DNA from: Marispirochaeta aestuarii | GTDB lineage: Bacteria > Spirochaetota > Spirochaetia > JC444 > Marispirochaetaceae | Length of the DNA: 64,000 nucleotides | Assembly (NCBI RefSeq): GCF_002087085.1 | Contig: NZ_MWQY01000019.1 | Coordinates: 1-64,000 of the forward strand | Direction of reading: 5' to 3' | Shown here: positions 34,235-42,145 of the stretch, piece by piece | Numbering within the stretch: the stretch's first letter is position 1 | Layout of the letters: every line of letters begins with the position of its first letter | Program-made: the position numbers and the translations under genes | Notes under the pieces: generated by a model | What the model saw: the letters and a program-made list of their open reading frames with translations, nothing else | Databases searched by the model: none | Told to the model about the DNA's origin: nothing

Positions 34235-36466
34235 ATGAAAGAAATTATCGCCCACGTTAAACAGAACCCGGACGGTTCTTGGGCCATACCCCAAAACCTG
34301 CAAGACCATCTTATGGGAACTGCAGAGCTATCAGCCGCTTTTGCCAGGTCTTTTGATTCAGAATCCTGGGGATATGCTATCGGGATAGCGCATGATTCAG
34401 GTAAAGCTCCGAAGAAATGGCAAAAATATTTAAGAAAAAAGAGCGGATATGGATATGACGAAGAAGCCCATCTTGAAAATATTCCAGGGAAGCTGGAACA
34501 TTCTGCTCCAGGAGCAAAATTAGCCGAAGAAATCTGGGGGCAAGGAATCGGTCGCATACTGTCTTTCTGCATTGCTGGACATCATTCCGGTTTACCTGAT
34601 TGGAGCGGATCTCAAAGTACACTCGCTTTTCGACTTCAACAAGCGAAAGTAGATAAAATTCCGGACGACCTTCGATCTCTCCTTCAAAGAACACGTATAG
34701 ATAAACCGCCACGAAAGTTTGATACGACAGGACTTGATCTTTCATTTTGGATCCGTATGTTGTTTTCCTGTCTGGTTGACGCTGATTTTCTGGATACTGA
34801 ACGTTATATGGATTCAGGAAAACATAAAGATCGCGGAGGATACATTTCGATTCAAGAGCTCTTGATTCGCTTTAACTCGTATATGGAGAATCTCTCACGC
34901 ACATCTCCTGATACGAAAATTAACCGGATCAGACAGACGGTTCTTTCAGATTGTAGAAAAGCTGCCTTACTAAAACCTGGGTTCTTTTCTCTGACGGTCC
35001 CGACAGGTGGAGGAAAAACATTATCGAGCATGGCATTCAGTCTCGATCATGCCGCATTGTACAGAAAGGACCGTATTATCTACGTCATCCCATATACAAG
35101 CATTATTGAACAAAACACCGATGTGTTCCGCTGTGCCCTTGGCACAGCGCAGGTCGTTGAGCATCACTCAAATCTTAATGAAGACGATCTTACAGCTAAG
35201 GCCCGCCTGGCTGCCGAGAATTGGGATGCCCCTGTAATTGTTACGACTTCGGTTCAATTTTTTGAGTCTCTGTTTTCTGCAAAATCCAGCCGGTGCCGCA
35301 AACTGCACAATATCTGTAACAGTGTGATAATTCTGGATGAGGCACAGCTGCTGCCTGCAATATTCCTGGACCCGATTTTGCGGACAATGGAACTTCTCGT
35401 TGAACATTACCAGGTTTCCTTTGTTATTTGTACGGCCACACAGCCTGCACTGGAGAAGCAAGAACATATACCAGAATTTCCGGGGATCGCCGCGGGATCG
35501 ATCAGGGAGATTGTTCAGGATGTTCCATCCCTCTATCGGCAGTTAAAACGCGTTAATGTGAAGATTCCGGATGACTTAAAAACACCCAGAACTTGGGAGG
35601 ACCTTTCAGCAGAATTACAGGCATACGAAAGTGTTCTCTGTATTGTCTCTGACAGAAAAAGCTGTAAAGAGCTTTTTCATCTTATGCCGCACGGGACATA
35701 TCATCTTTCGGCATTGATGTGTGCCCAACACCGCAGTGAATTAATCAAGCAGATAAAAGCCGATTTACAAGCCGGAGTACCAACCAGGGTGATAAGTACT
35801 CAACTTGTAGAGGCAGGTGTGGATATGGACTTTCCGGTAGTCTACCGTGCCATTGCAGGTTTGGACTCCATCGCCCAGGCAGCAGGACGCTGCAACCGGG
35901 AAGGACGTCTGAACGAAAACGAACAAATGGGAAGGGTTGTATTATTTGTTCCGCCAAAGAGGCCCCCTTCAGGCATCTTGCGGAAGGCCCAGGAAACTGC
36001 CGTCCGCATCCTTAGTACAGGGATAAGGGACCCCATTGATCAAAGCGTTTTTTATGAATATTTCAGTGAACTCTATTGGAAAGTGAACTCGTTGGATGAC
36101 AGGGATATTATAAAACGACTGACCCCGGACCAGAAAAACCTGGATATAAGCTTTCGAACTGCTGGAGAGGCCTTCAAGATTATTGATGACACCTTGCAGA
36201 GAAGCATTCTTGTTCCCTATGGAGAAGGGGATGAGTTAATCACTCTTTTAAAGAACGTCGGACCTGAACGATGGTTGCTGCGTAAACTCCAGCGCTTTAC
36301 CGTCAACATTTACCGTTACGAATTCGACGAACTTTTAAATCGCGGATCTATACACGAAATAAGTCCGGGAATTTTCTCCCTTATTTGTAATGTAGAGTAT
36401 GATGACAATACAGGGTTAAAAACAGATTCGGAATTATTCGAACCGGAAAGTTATATAAGTTGTTAA
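34235..36466 (+). CDS. cas3: CRISPR-associated nuclease/helicase Cas3 (type I-C)
   Basis: 743 aa. An N-terminal HD nuclease domain (about 1-220; LQDHLMGTAELS, IGIAHDSGKAPKKWQKYL, IAGHHSGLPDW) is fused to an SF2 helicase: Walker A TVPTGGGKTLSSMAF, DEAQLLPAI (motif II), VICTATQPALE (motif III), STQLVEAGVDMDFPVV and SIAQAAGRCNREGR (motifs V, VI). It degrades invader DNA after recruitment by Cascade. AGGAAC lies about ten bases before the ATG. First gene of the cas operon, nine bases before cas5c. All catalytic motifs seen are intact. Confidence 0.96.
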   Translation: MKEIIAHVKQNPDGSWAIPQNLQDHLMGTAELSAAFARSFDSESWGYAIGIAHDSGKAPKKWQKYLRKKSGYGYDEEAHLENIPGKLEHSAPGAKLAEEIWGQGIGRILSFCIAGHHSGLPDWSGSQSTLAFRLQQAKVDKIPDDLRSLLQRTRIDKPPRKFDTTGLDLSFWIRMLFSCLVDADFLDTERYMDSGKHKDRGGYISIQELLIRFNSYMENLSRTSPDTKINRIRQTVLSDCRKAALLKPGFFSLTVPTGGGKTLSSMAFSLDHAALYRKDRIIYVIPYTSIIEQNTDVFRCALGTAQVVEHHSNLNEDDLTAKARLAAENWDAPVIVTTSVQFFESLFSAKSSRCRKLHNICNSVIILDEAQLLPAIFLDPILRTMELLVEHYQVSFVICTATQPALEKQEHIPEFPGIAAGSIREIVQDVPSLYRQLKRVNVKIPDDLKTPRTWEDLSAELQAYESVLCIVSDRKSCKELFHLMPHGTYHLSALMCAQHRSELIKQIKADLQAGVPTRVISTQLVEAGVDMDFPVVYRAIAGLDSIAQAAGRCNREGRLNENEQMGRVVLFVPPKRPPSGILRKAQETAVRILSTGIRDPIDQSVFYEYFSELYWKVNSLDDRDIIKRLTPDQKNLDISFRTAGEAFKIIDDTLQRSILVPYGEGDELITLLKNVGPERWLLRKLQRFTVNIYRYEFDELLNRGSIHEISPGIFSLICNVEYDDNTGLKTDSELFEPESYISC

Positions 36467-36475
36467 GGAGGAGAT

Positions 36476-37204
36476 ATGAGCTGGTGCCTAGAGGTCTGGG
36501 GCGACTATGCCTGCTTTACCCGTCCGGAAATGAAGGTTGAGCGTGTTAGCTACGATGTAATGACCCCCTCCGCCGCGCGCGCAATATATGAAGCCATTCT
36601 ATGGAAACCCGCCATTCGCTGGCACATAACAAGAATCGATGTTCTGGAACCAATCAAGTGGATTTCTGTCCGTCGCAACGAAGTAGGTAAAATATTTACC
36701 GGTCCAACGCAAGCACATCTTGATGGCCGAAGTGGTGATCCTATGGGATTTGCAGTCGAGGATTACCGTCAACAGCGGGCAGGCCTTTTTCTGCGGGATG
36801 TTCGCTACCGAATTCACGCTTGGTTTGAATTTATTCCACAAGAAAAAAGAATCAGAAACAAATCTGTAACACCTGAGTTCTGGGCCGACAGCGAGGAAGC
36901 GAGCCAGTTCGTCAATGCAAATGAAAACGAAGGAAAATACGCGGCTATGTTCGAACGACGGGCCAGGAAAGGGCAATGCTTTCACAGGCCCTATCTTGGA
37001 TGCAGAGAATTTGCCTGCGATTTCAAATTGGTAGATCCATCACATGATCTGCCACCTTCTATAGAGAAGACTGACGATCTGGGATGGATGCTGTACGACC
37101 TGAACTTTGAAGACCCACAGGACCCGCAACCGATGTTTTTTCGTGCCCTCTTGGAAAACGGTACCATCAACACTGACAGAAACAGCGTGGAGGTGCGTGG
37201 ATGA
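36476..37204 (+). CDS. cas5c: Cas5c (Cas5d), pre-crRNA processing subunit of type I-C Cascade
   Basis: 242 aa, normal length. In type I-C there is no Cas6, and Cas5 cleaves the repeat. Family features: LEVWGDYACFTRPEMKVERV at the N terminus, SYDVMTPSAARAIYEAILWK (with the active-site Tyr/Lys region), RYRIHAWFEF and the C-terminal FEDPQDPQPMFFRALLENG. AAGGAGGAG precedes the ATG. Its stop overlaps the cas8c start (ATGA). Confidence 0.95.
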   Translation: MSWCLEVWGDYACFTRPEMKVERVSYDVMTPSAARAIYEAILWKPAIRWHITRIDVLEPIKWISVRRNEVGKIFTGPTQAHLDGRSGDPMGFAVEDYRQQRAGLFLRDVRYRIHAWFEFIPQEKRIRNKSVTPEFWADSEEASQFVNANENEGKYAAMFERRARKGQCFHRPYLGCREFACDFKLVDPSHDLPPSIEKTDDLGWMLYDLNFEDPQDPQPMFFRALLENGTINTDRNSVEVRG

Positions 37205-38937
37205 TACTGCAGGCACTGAAAGATTATTATGACAGAAAAGCAGCTGATCCTGACAGCGGAATTGCACCGATAGGATGGGAGTTAAAGGAAATTCCCTTTG
37301 TGATTGTTCTTGATGCACAAGGAAATCTGGTGCAGATTGAAGATACCCGTGAGGGTATGGGAAAAGAGCGAAGAGCTAAACAGTTTCTGGTTCCAGAAGG
37401 TGTAAAAAAGACATCCGGGATTGCCGCAAATCTTCTCTGGGACGTTGCTGGATATGTTTTCGGTATATCATATTTGGATAAGCTGGACGAAAGTAAAAAA
37501 GCAAAAGCATTGGAACGAGCACCTAAGCAGAAAAAGGCCTTTTACCAGCGCATTTTCAACGAACTACCGCAGAACAAAAAAACACAGGCGATCCTGTCCT
37601 TCCTCAACAATATCAGCATCGATCGACTAAGACAGGAACCAACATGGGCTGAGATATATGAGAAGAATCCAGTGTTGAGTTTTCGCTTTGAAGATGAAAA
37701 TATCCTGTTCTGTCAAAGTGAATCTGTTGTCTCTGCTCTTAGGAAAGAGAATGCAACAGAATCAGCACCGGGATTATGCATGGTTACCGGAGAAGAGGAC
37801 AAGGTAGCCACGCTTCATACTGTAATAAAAGGAGTGTGGGGAGCGCAGAGTTCCGGAGCAAATATAGTTTCATTTAATCTTGATCCCTTTCGTTCTTTTA
37901 ATAAACAACAAGGCAACAATGCTCCGGTTGGTAAAAGGGCAATGTTCGCCTACACAACTGCATTGAATACCTTGCTCGCCAAAGGTTCTGCCCAGCGAAT
38001 GCAGGTGGGAGACGCCTCTACAGTGTTTTGGTCTGCAAAAGCGACCCATTTTGAAAACGATTTTTCTTCCTTTTTTAAAGAACCGGAAAAAGATGATCCG
38101 GATTCTCATACCTCCAGTATCAGAAACCTTTTTGACTCTGTAAACACAGGAGCGTATCTGGAAGATATAGGAACAGAAAGGTTCTACGTGATAGGCCTGG
38201 CCCCCAATGCAGCGCGTATCGCTGTCCGTTTCTGGCAGACAGGAACAGTATCCGAGTTTGCTGCAAGAATAAGGCAACACTTTGAGGATCTGCGGATTAG
38301 TAAACCGGAGAGAGAACAGGAATTCTATTCACTGTGGAGGCTGCTTGTAAACATTGCTGTCCAGGATAAAAGCGAGAATATTCCGCCAAACATTGCCGGA
38401 GACTTTATGCGCTCCATTCTAAACGGAACACCCTATCCGGCATCCCTGCTTCAAGCCGCCATCAGGCGAATTAAAAGCGATACCGTCAACCGGGTAAAAC
38501 CTGTGCGGGCTGCGTTGTTGAAGGCATATCTGAACAGGTATTACCGTTTTCATCCCAATAATAATGAAAAGGAGATTCAAATGTCATTGGATATTGAGCA
38601 AGGGTCAATAGGCTACCAGCTGGGCCGGCTTTTTTCCGTTCTGGAGAAAATCCAGGAAGAGGCAAATCCCGGATTAAACACAACCATAAAGGAGCGCTAC
38701 TACAGTTCGGCATGCAGTTCCCCTGTCACGGTTTTTCCAACCTTGATGCGGCTTAAAAATCATCACATGGCAAAAATGGAGCACAAAGGCAGGGTAACCA
38801 ATATGGAGCGATTGATCGGTGAGATTGTAGGCAGATTTTATGACTTTCCGCCGCACCTCAACCTGCACGAACAGGGAAAATTCGCTATTGGTTATTATCA
38901 TCAACGACAGGATTTTTTTACAAAGAAAGAACAATAA
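37201..38937 (+). CDS. cas8c: Cas8c (Csd1), large subunit of type I-C Cascade
   Basis: 578 aa, normal for Csd1. Recognisable parts: ILQALKDYYDRKAADPDSGI and PIGWELKEIPFVIVLDAQGN at the N terminus, CMVTGEEDKVATLHTVIKGV in the middle, NIVSFNLDPFRSFNKQQGNN, KRAMFAYTTALNTLLAKGSA, and the C-terminal GKFAIGYYHQRQDFFTKKE. It recognises the PAM and stabilises the complex, and in I-C systems an internal start also makes a Cas11-like small subunit. An internal ATG at 38581 (MSLDIEQGSIGYQLGRLFSV), 14 bases after AAAAGGAG, is a good candidate for that product. Confidence 0.94.
   Translation: MILQALKDYYDRKAADPDSGIAPIGWELKEIPFVIVLDAQGNLVQIEDTREGMGKERRAKQFLVPEGVKKTSGIAANLLWDVAGYVFGISYLDKLDESKKAKALERAPKQKKAFYQRIFNELPQNKKTQAILSFLNNISIDRLRQEPTWAEIYEKNPVLSFRFEDENILFCQSESVVSALRKENATESAPGLCMVTGEEDKVATLHTVIKGVWGAQSSGANIVSFNLDPFRSFNKQQGNNAPVGKRAMFAYTTALNTLLAKGSAQRMQVGDASTVFWSAKATHFENDFSSFFKEPEKDDPDSHTSSIRNLFDSVNTGAYLEDIGTERFYVIGLAPNAARIAVRFWQTGTVSEFAARIRQHFEDLRISKPEREQEFYSLWRLLVNIAVQDKSENIPPNIAGDFMRSILNGTPYPASLLQAAIRRIKSDTVNRVKPVRAALLKAYLNRYYRFHPNNNEKEIQMSLDIEQGSIGYQLGRLFSVLEKIQEEANPGLNTTIKERYYSSACSSPVTVFPTLMRLKNHHMAKMEHKGRVTNMERLIGEIVGRFYDFPPHLNLHEQGKFAIGYYHQRQDFFTKKEQ
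38581..38937 (+). CDS. cas11c: Possible internally initiated Cas11c small subunit within cas8c
   Basis: An in-frame ATG at 38581 lies within the C-terminal part of cas8c and is preceded by AAAAGGAG at about 38566-38573. It would give a 118-residue helical protein (MSLDIEQGSIGYQLGRLFSV, VTNMERLIGEIVGRF). Type I-C systems are known to express Cas11c from an internal site in cas8c; this assignment applies that knowledge to the visible ribosome site. The spacing is within a workable range. Confidence 0.6.
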   Translation: MSLDIEQGSIGYQLGRLFSVLEKIQEEANPGLNTTIKERYYSSACSSPVTVFPTLMRLKNHHMAKMEHKGRVTNMERLIGEIVGRFYDFPPHLNLHEQGKFAIGYYHQRQDFFTKKEQ

Positions 38938-38951
38938 TTATATAGGAGAAA

Positions 38952-39824
38952 ATGATGGAATTGAATAAGCGTTATGATTTTATACTCTTTTTTGATGTAA
39001 AGGATGGCAACCCCAACGGCGATCCCGATGCCGGCAATTTACCCAGGATAGATGCGGAAACCGGAAACGGCCTTGTTACCGATGTCTGCCTGAAACGTAA
39101 AATACGCAATTATGTCGGATTGGCCAAAGGTGAACAGCCTCCCTATGAAATTTATGTAAAAGAGAAGGCTGTCCTGAACGATCAGAACGAACGCGCATAT
39201 AAAGCCTTGGGAGTCGATTTGAGCCAGGACACCGGCAAAAGAAAAGGCGGCGACAAGGTAGAAGAAGCCAGGAAATGGATGTGTCAAAATTTTTACGATG
39301 TACGGACTTTTGGCGCTGTTATGTCTACAGGGATTAACTGTGGTCAAGTTAGAGGACCGATACAGCTAACTTTCGCGCGTTCCGTTGAGCAGGTAGTTTC
39401 TTTGGAACACAGCATTACCAGAATGGCTGTTGCCACACATCAGGAAGCAGAAAAGCAGGGCGGCGACAACAGAACCATGGGTCGCAAATTTACCATTCCG
39501 TATGGGTTATACAGGGTACACGGATTTGTTTCAGCACCCCTAGCAAAGCAGACAGGATTCTCGCAGGAAGATTTGGGACTGTTCTGGGAGGCTTTACAGA
39601 ACATGTTTGAGCATGACCGGTCGGCGGCCAGGGGGTTAATGAGTTCCCGGCGCCTCATTATATTTGAACATACTTCAGCAATGGGCAACAAGCCTGCACA
39701 GGAATTATTCGACAGGATTACCTTTTCCCGAACCAGCGATGGTCCTGCCCGGGATTTCTCCGACTTTAACATCGAATTAGACGGAAATAAACTGAAGGAT
39801 TTCAAAACTATTGTATCAGTATAG
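38952..39824 (+). CDS. cas7c: Cas7c (Csd2), crRNA backbone subunit
   Basis: 290 aa. Typical N terminus [20 protein letters not shown] then [20 protein letters not shown], and [47 protein letters not shown]. It forms the filament along the crRNA spacer. TAGGAG lies seven bases before two adjacent ATG codons. It is followed by an unusual 162-nt gap before cas4. Confidence 0.95.
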   Translation: MMELNKRYDFILFFDVKDGNPNGDPDAGNLPRIDAETGNGLVTDVCLKRKIRNYVGLAKGEQPPYEIYVKEKAVLNDQNERAYKALGVDLSQDTGKRKGGDKVEEARKWMCQNFYDVRTFGAVMSTGINCGQVRGPIQLTFARSVEQVVSLEHSITRMAVATHQEAEKQGGDNRTMGRKFTIPYGLYRVHGFVSAPLAKQTGFSQEDLGLFWEALQNMFEHDRSAARGLMSSRRLIIFEHTSAMGNKPAQELFDRITFSRTSDGPARDFSDFNIELDGNKLKDFKTIVSV

Positions 39825-39986
39825 ATCTTGCTAGGATCCGGGCATAAGCCCCTGTGAAGGGGGTGTGGCGAGATCACCGGATGAGGAGAACAACGGTCAC
39901 GTTATACCAATGATGTTTCAACCTGCCATGGCAGGATTTTCTTGAACGTTTTTGGTCGGATTCATCATTTATGGAAGAATTAAAGA
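39825..39986 (+). other. Structured 162-nt gap between cas7c and cas4
   Basis: Elsewhere in this operon genes overlap or are at most 14 nt apart. Here the gap contains outer arms ATCCGG (39835) and CCGGAT (39877), inner hairpins GGGC-ATAA-GCCC and CCCC-TGTGAA-GGGG, and a 14-bp palindrome CCTGCCATGGCAGG (39922-39935) followed by ATTTTCTT. No coding frame is convincing. It may be a partial terminator/attenuator or the scar of an inserted element. Confidence 0.5.
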
Positions 39987-40646
39987 ATGTACCTTGAAGA
40001 AGATCTTATACCCATTTCCGCATTACAGCATGTGTTGTTTTGTGAACGGCAATATGCCCTGATTCATCTTGAACAGGCCTGGGAAGAAAACCGCTTTACC
40101 GCTGAAGGTCGTGTGTTGCATGAACGGGTTGACGACGAACACCACGAGTCCCGCCGACTGCTGAAAACCGAGTACGGCTTGGCAGTTCGATCCCTACATC
40201 ATGGGCTTGTTGGAAAAGCAGATGTGGTGGAGTTCGAAAAAGATCCAAGCGGAGGCTATACAGAAATCAAACCTGTAGAATTCAAAAGGGGCCGCAATAA
40301 AGAGGACGACTTCGACCGTGTACAGCTCTGTGCACTGGCTTTATGCCTTGAAGAAATGTTCGATATGAAAGTTAACCGGGGCGAGTTTTACTATCTTCAG
40401 GAACATCGGCGTACCTCGGTAATACTCGACTCTGAGTTGCGTGACAACACAACCAGTCTTATCATACGGATACGGGAAATTAACAACAGCGGAAAAACAT
40501 CATCAGCACAGTACAACAGAAGAAAATGTGATCGTTGTTCATTGATAGAAATTTGTATGCCCAGAGTAATAGAAAGCGGTGGAAAAAATGTCTCCCGGTA
40601 CATAAAAAACCAAATACGAGCAGCCATAGCTGAAGGGGAAGGATGA
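39987..40646 (+). CDS. cas4: Cas4 exonuclease of the adaptation module
   Basis: 219 aa. RecB-like nuclease core: GLVGKADVVEF, YTEIKPVEFKRGRNKEDDFD and QLCALALCLEEMF. The iron-sulfur ligands are one Cys near the N terminus (HVLFCERQYALIHLEQ, Cys19) and three near the C terminus (KCDRCSLIEICMPRV). It trims and PAM-selects prespacers with Cas1-Cas2. The ATG at 39987 is chosen because it begins the conserved LIPISALQHVLFCERQ region; its stop overlaps cas1 (ATGA). Confidence 0.94.
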   Translation: MYLEEDLIPISALQHVLFCERQYALIHLEQAWEENRFTAEGRVLHERVDDEHHESRRLLKTEYGLAVRSLHHGLVGKADVVEFEKDPSGGYTEIKPVEFKRGRNKEDDFDRVQLCALALCLEEMFDMKVNRGEFYYLQEHRRTSVILDSELRDNTTSLIIRIREINNSGKTSSAQYNRRKCDRCSLIEICMPRVIESGGKNVSRYIKNQIRAAIAEGEG

Positions 40647-41674
40647 GAAAGTTATTAAACACCCTTTATGTAAGCACCCAGGGTAGCTATCTACATAAGG
40701 AAGGTGAAACTGTAATTGTTGAGCAAGGACAACAAAAGTTATTACAGCTACCTATACATACGATCGGTAATATTATCTGCTTCGGTAATGTGCTCTGTTC
40801 CCCTTATCTGCTTGGACTGTGTGCAGAGCGAGACATAAGTGTCTCCTATATGACGGAATACGGAAGATTTCTTGCATCCGTAAACGGACCAGTACGAGGA
40901 AACGTGCTCCTGCGGCGTCAACAGTACCGACAGACCGATAATCCAGAAAAGACTAAATCAATTGCAGCAAATATTGTAGCTGCCAAACTGGCTAATTCAC
41001 GGGTAGTTCTGAACAGGGCACAACGAGACCATGGGATGAAAACAGACTTACAATCCATTTCTGATGCCTCTGAACAGTTATCCGGTTTAATCCGTCAGAT
41101 AGACAGAACAGAAACCACAGATGAGCTCAGAGGTATAGAAGGAACAGGTGCTGCCAGGTATTTTGGCGTGTTTAATCATCTTATTATTGATCAGAAAGAA
41201 GGGTTTTATTTTAAAGAACGTAGCCGCAGACCTCCTTTGGATGCGGTAAACGCCATGTTGTCCTTTACCTATACCATCCTTACTCACGATATTCGCTCTG
41301 CGCTGGAAACTGTAGGGCTTGATCCTGCAGTAGGATTTCTACATCGAGACAGACCTGGACGCCCTTCTCTTGCTCTTGATCTGCTTGAAGAGTTTAGGTC
41401 AGTCATTGCAGACCGGCTGGTGCTGTCACTGATAAACAGGCGACAAGTGAGCCCAGCAGGATTTACTATAGCAGAAAATGGTGCTGTGGTAATGGATACT
41501 GATACTCGGAAAATTCTTTTAACAGAATATCAGAACCGAAAACAGAAGGAAGTATACCACCCATATATAGAGGAAAAGGTCCAGATAGGTCTGCTATTCT
41601 TTGTGCAGGCAAATCTGTTAGCCCGGCATATACGTGGCGATATTGATGGATATCCCCCATTCTTCTGGAGGTAA
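40643..41674 (+). CDS. cas1: Cas1 integrase (type I-C)
   Basis: 343 aa. It starts with LLNTLYVSTQGSYLHKEGET, typical of Cas1c. The metal-binding residues lie in RGIEGTGAARYFGVF (Glu), VGFLHRDRPGRPSLALDLLE (His) and EFRSVIADRLVL (Asp). It forms the integrase complex with Cas2 that adds spacers at the leader end of the array. It overlaps cas4 by 4 nt and is five bases before cas2. Confidence 0.96.
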   Translation: MRKLLNTLYVSTQGSYLHKEGETVIVEQGQQKLLQLPIHTIGNIICFGNVLCSPYLLGLCAERDISVSYMTEYGRFLASVNGPVRGNVLLRRQQYRQTDNPEKTKSIAANIVAAKLANSRVVLNRAQRDHGMKTDLQSISDASEQLSGLIRQIDRTETTDELRGIEGTGAARYFGVFNHLIIDQKEGFYFKERSRRPPLDAVNAMLSFTYTILTHDIRSALETVGLDPAVGFLHRDRPGRPSLALDLLEEFRSVIADRLVLSLINRRQVSPAGFTIAENGAVVMDTDTRKILLTEYQNRKQKEVYHPYIEEKVQIGLLFFVQANLLARHIRGDIDGYPPFFWR

Positions 41675-41679
41675 AAATC

Positions 41680-41970
41680 ATGATGGTATTGGTAAGTTAT
41701 GATGTGGCAGTCACAACGCAAGGGGGTCAACGTCGACTACGAAAGATCGCTAAAGCTTGTCAGAATTACGGACAACGGGTCCAGTTCTCCGTATTTGAAT
41801 GCATCGTCGATCCTGCCCAATGGACTAAATTAAAAAATACCCTTGAGAAGATAATCGATACAGATACTGATAGCTTACGGTATTATTATCTTGGAGCGAA
41901 TTATAAAAACCGTGTGGAACATGTCGGAGCTAAACAATCTATGGATGTTGATGCCCCGATAATTGTATGA
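41680..41970 (+). CDS. cas2: Cas2 integrase subunit
   Basis: 96 aa, normal length. The ferredoxin-like fold starts with MMVLVSYDVAVTTQGGQRRL (conserved Asp after VSY) and includes RVQFSVFECIVDPAQWTKLK and LRYYYLGANYKNRVEHVGAK. It is the structural partner of Cas1. Two adjacent ATG codons start it, preceded by TGGAGG. The leader of the CRISPR array begins right after its stop. Confidence 0.96.
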   Translation: MMVLVSYDVAVTTQGGQRRLRKIAKACQNYGQRVQFSVFECIVDPAQWTKLKNTLEKIIDTDTDSLRYYYLGANYKNRVEHVGAKQSMDVDAPIIV

Positions 41971-42145
41971 CGCGAACCTTGATGAAACAGAAAAATCCGG
42001 GACAATCGCAGATAAAATAATTCTTTATATTGTAAGGATCTTTGAAAAATCAGAGAAGGATATCATGTAAAATGTAGTCTTGAACCTGAGGTTCGCGAAA
42101 TTGACCTTCTAATTTATTTTATGATATATATTTAACTGTACTTAT
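41971..42145 (+). promoter_or_regulatory. CRISPR leader with inverted repeat and crRNA promoter
   Basis: AT-rich 175-bp leader between cas2 and the first repeat. Exact 9-bp arms CGCGAACCT (41971-41979) and AGGTTCGCG (42089-42097) frame most of it; similar arms are known downstream of cas2 at other type I-C loci. Next come TTGACC (42101-42106) and TATATA (42125-42130) with an 18-nt spacer, a likely promoter for the pre-crRNA, with the first repeat 15 nt later. Confidence 0.8.

Noticed and set aside
39825-39986. Group II intron or insertion sequence remnant in the cas7c-cas4 gap
   Set aside because: No intron domain V, reverse transcriptase, transposase fragment or target duplication could be recognised; only local hairpins are supported.
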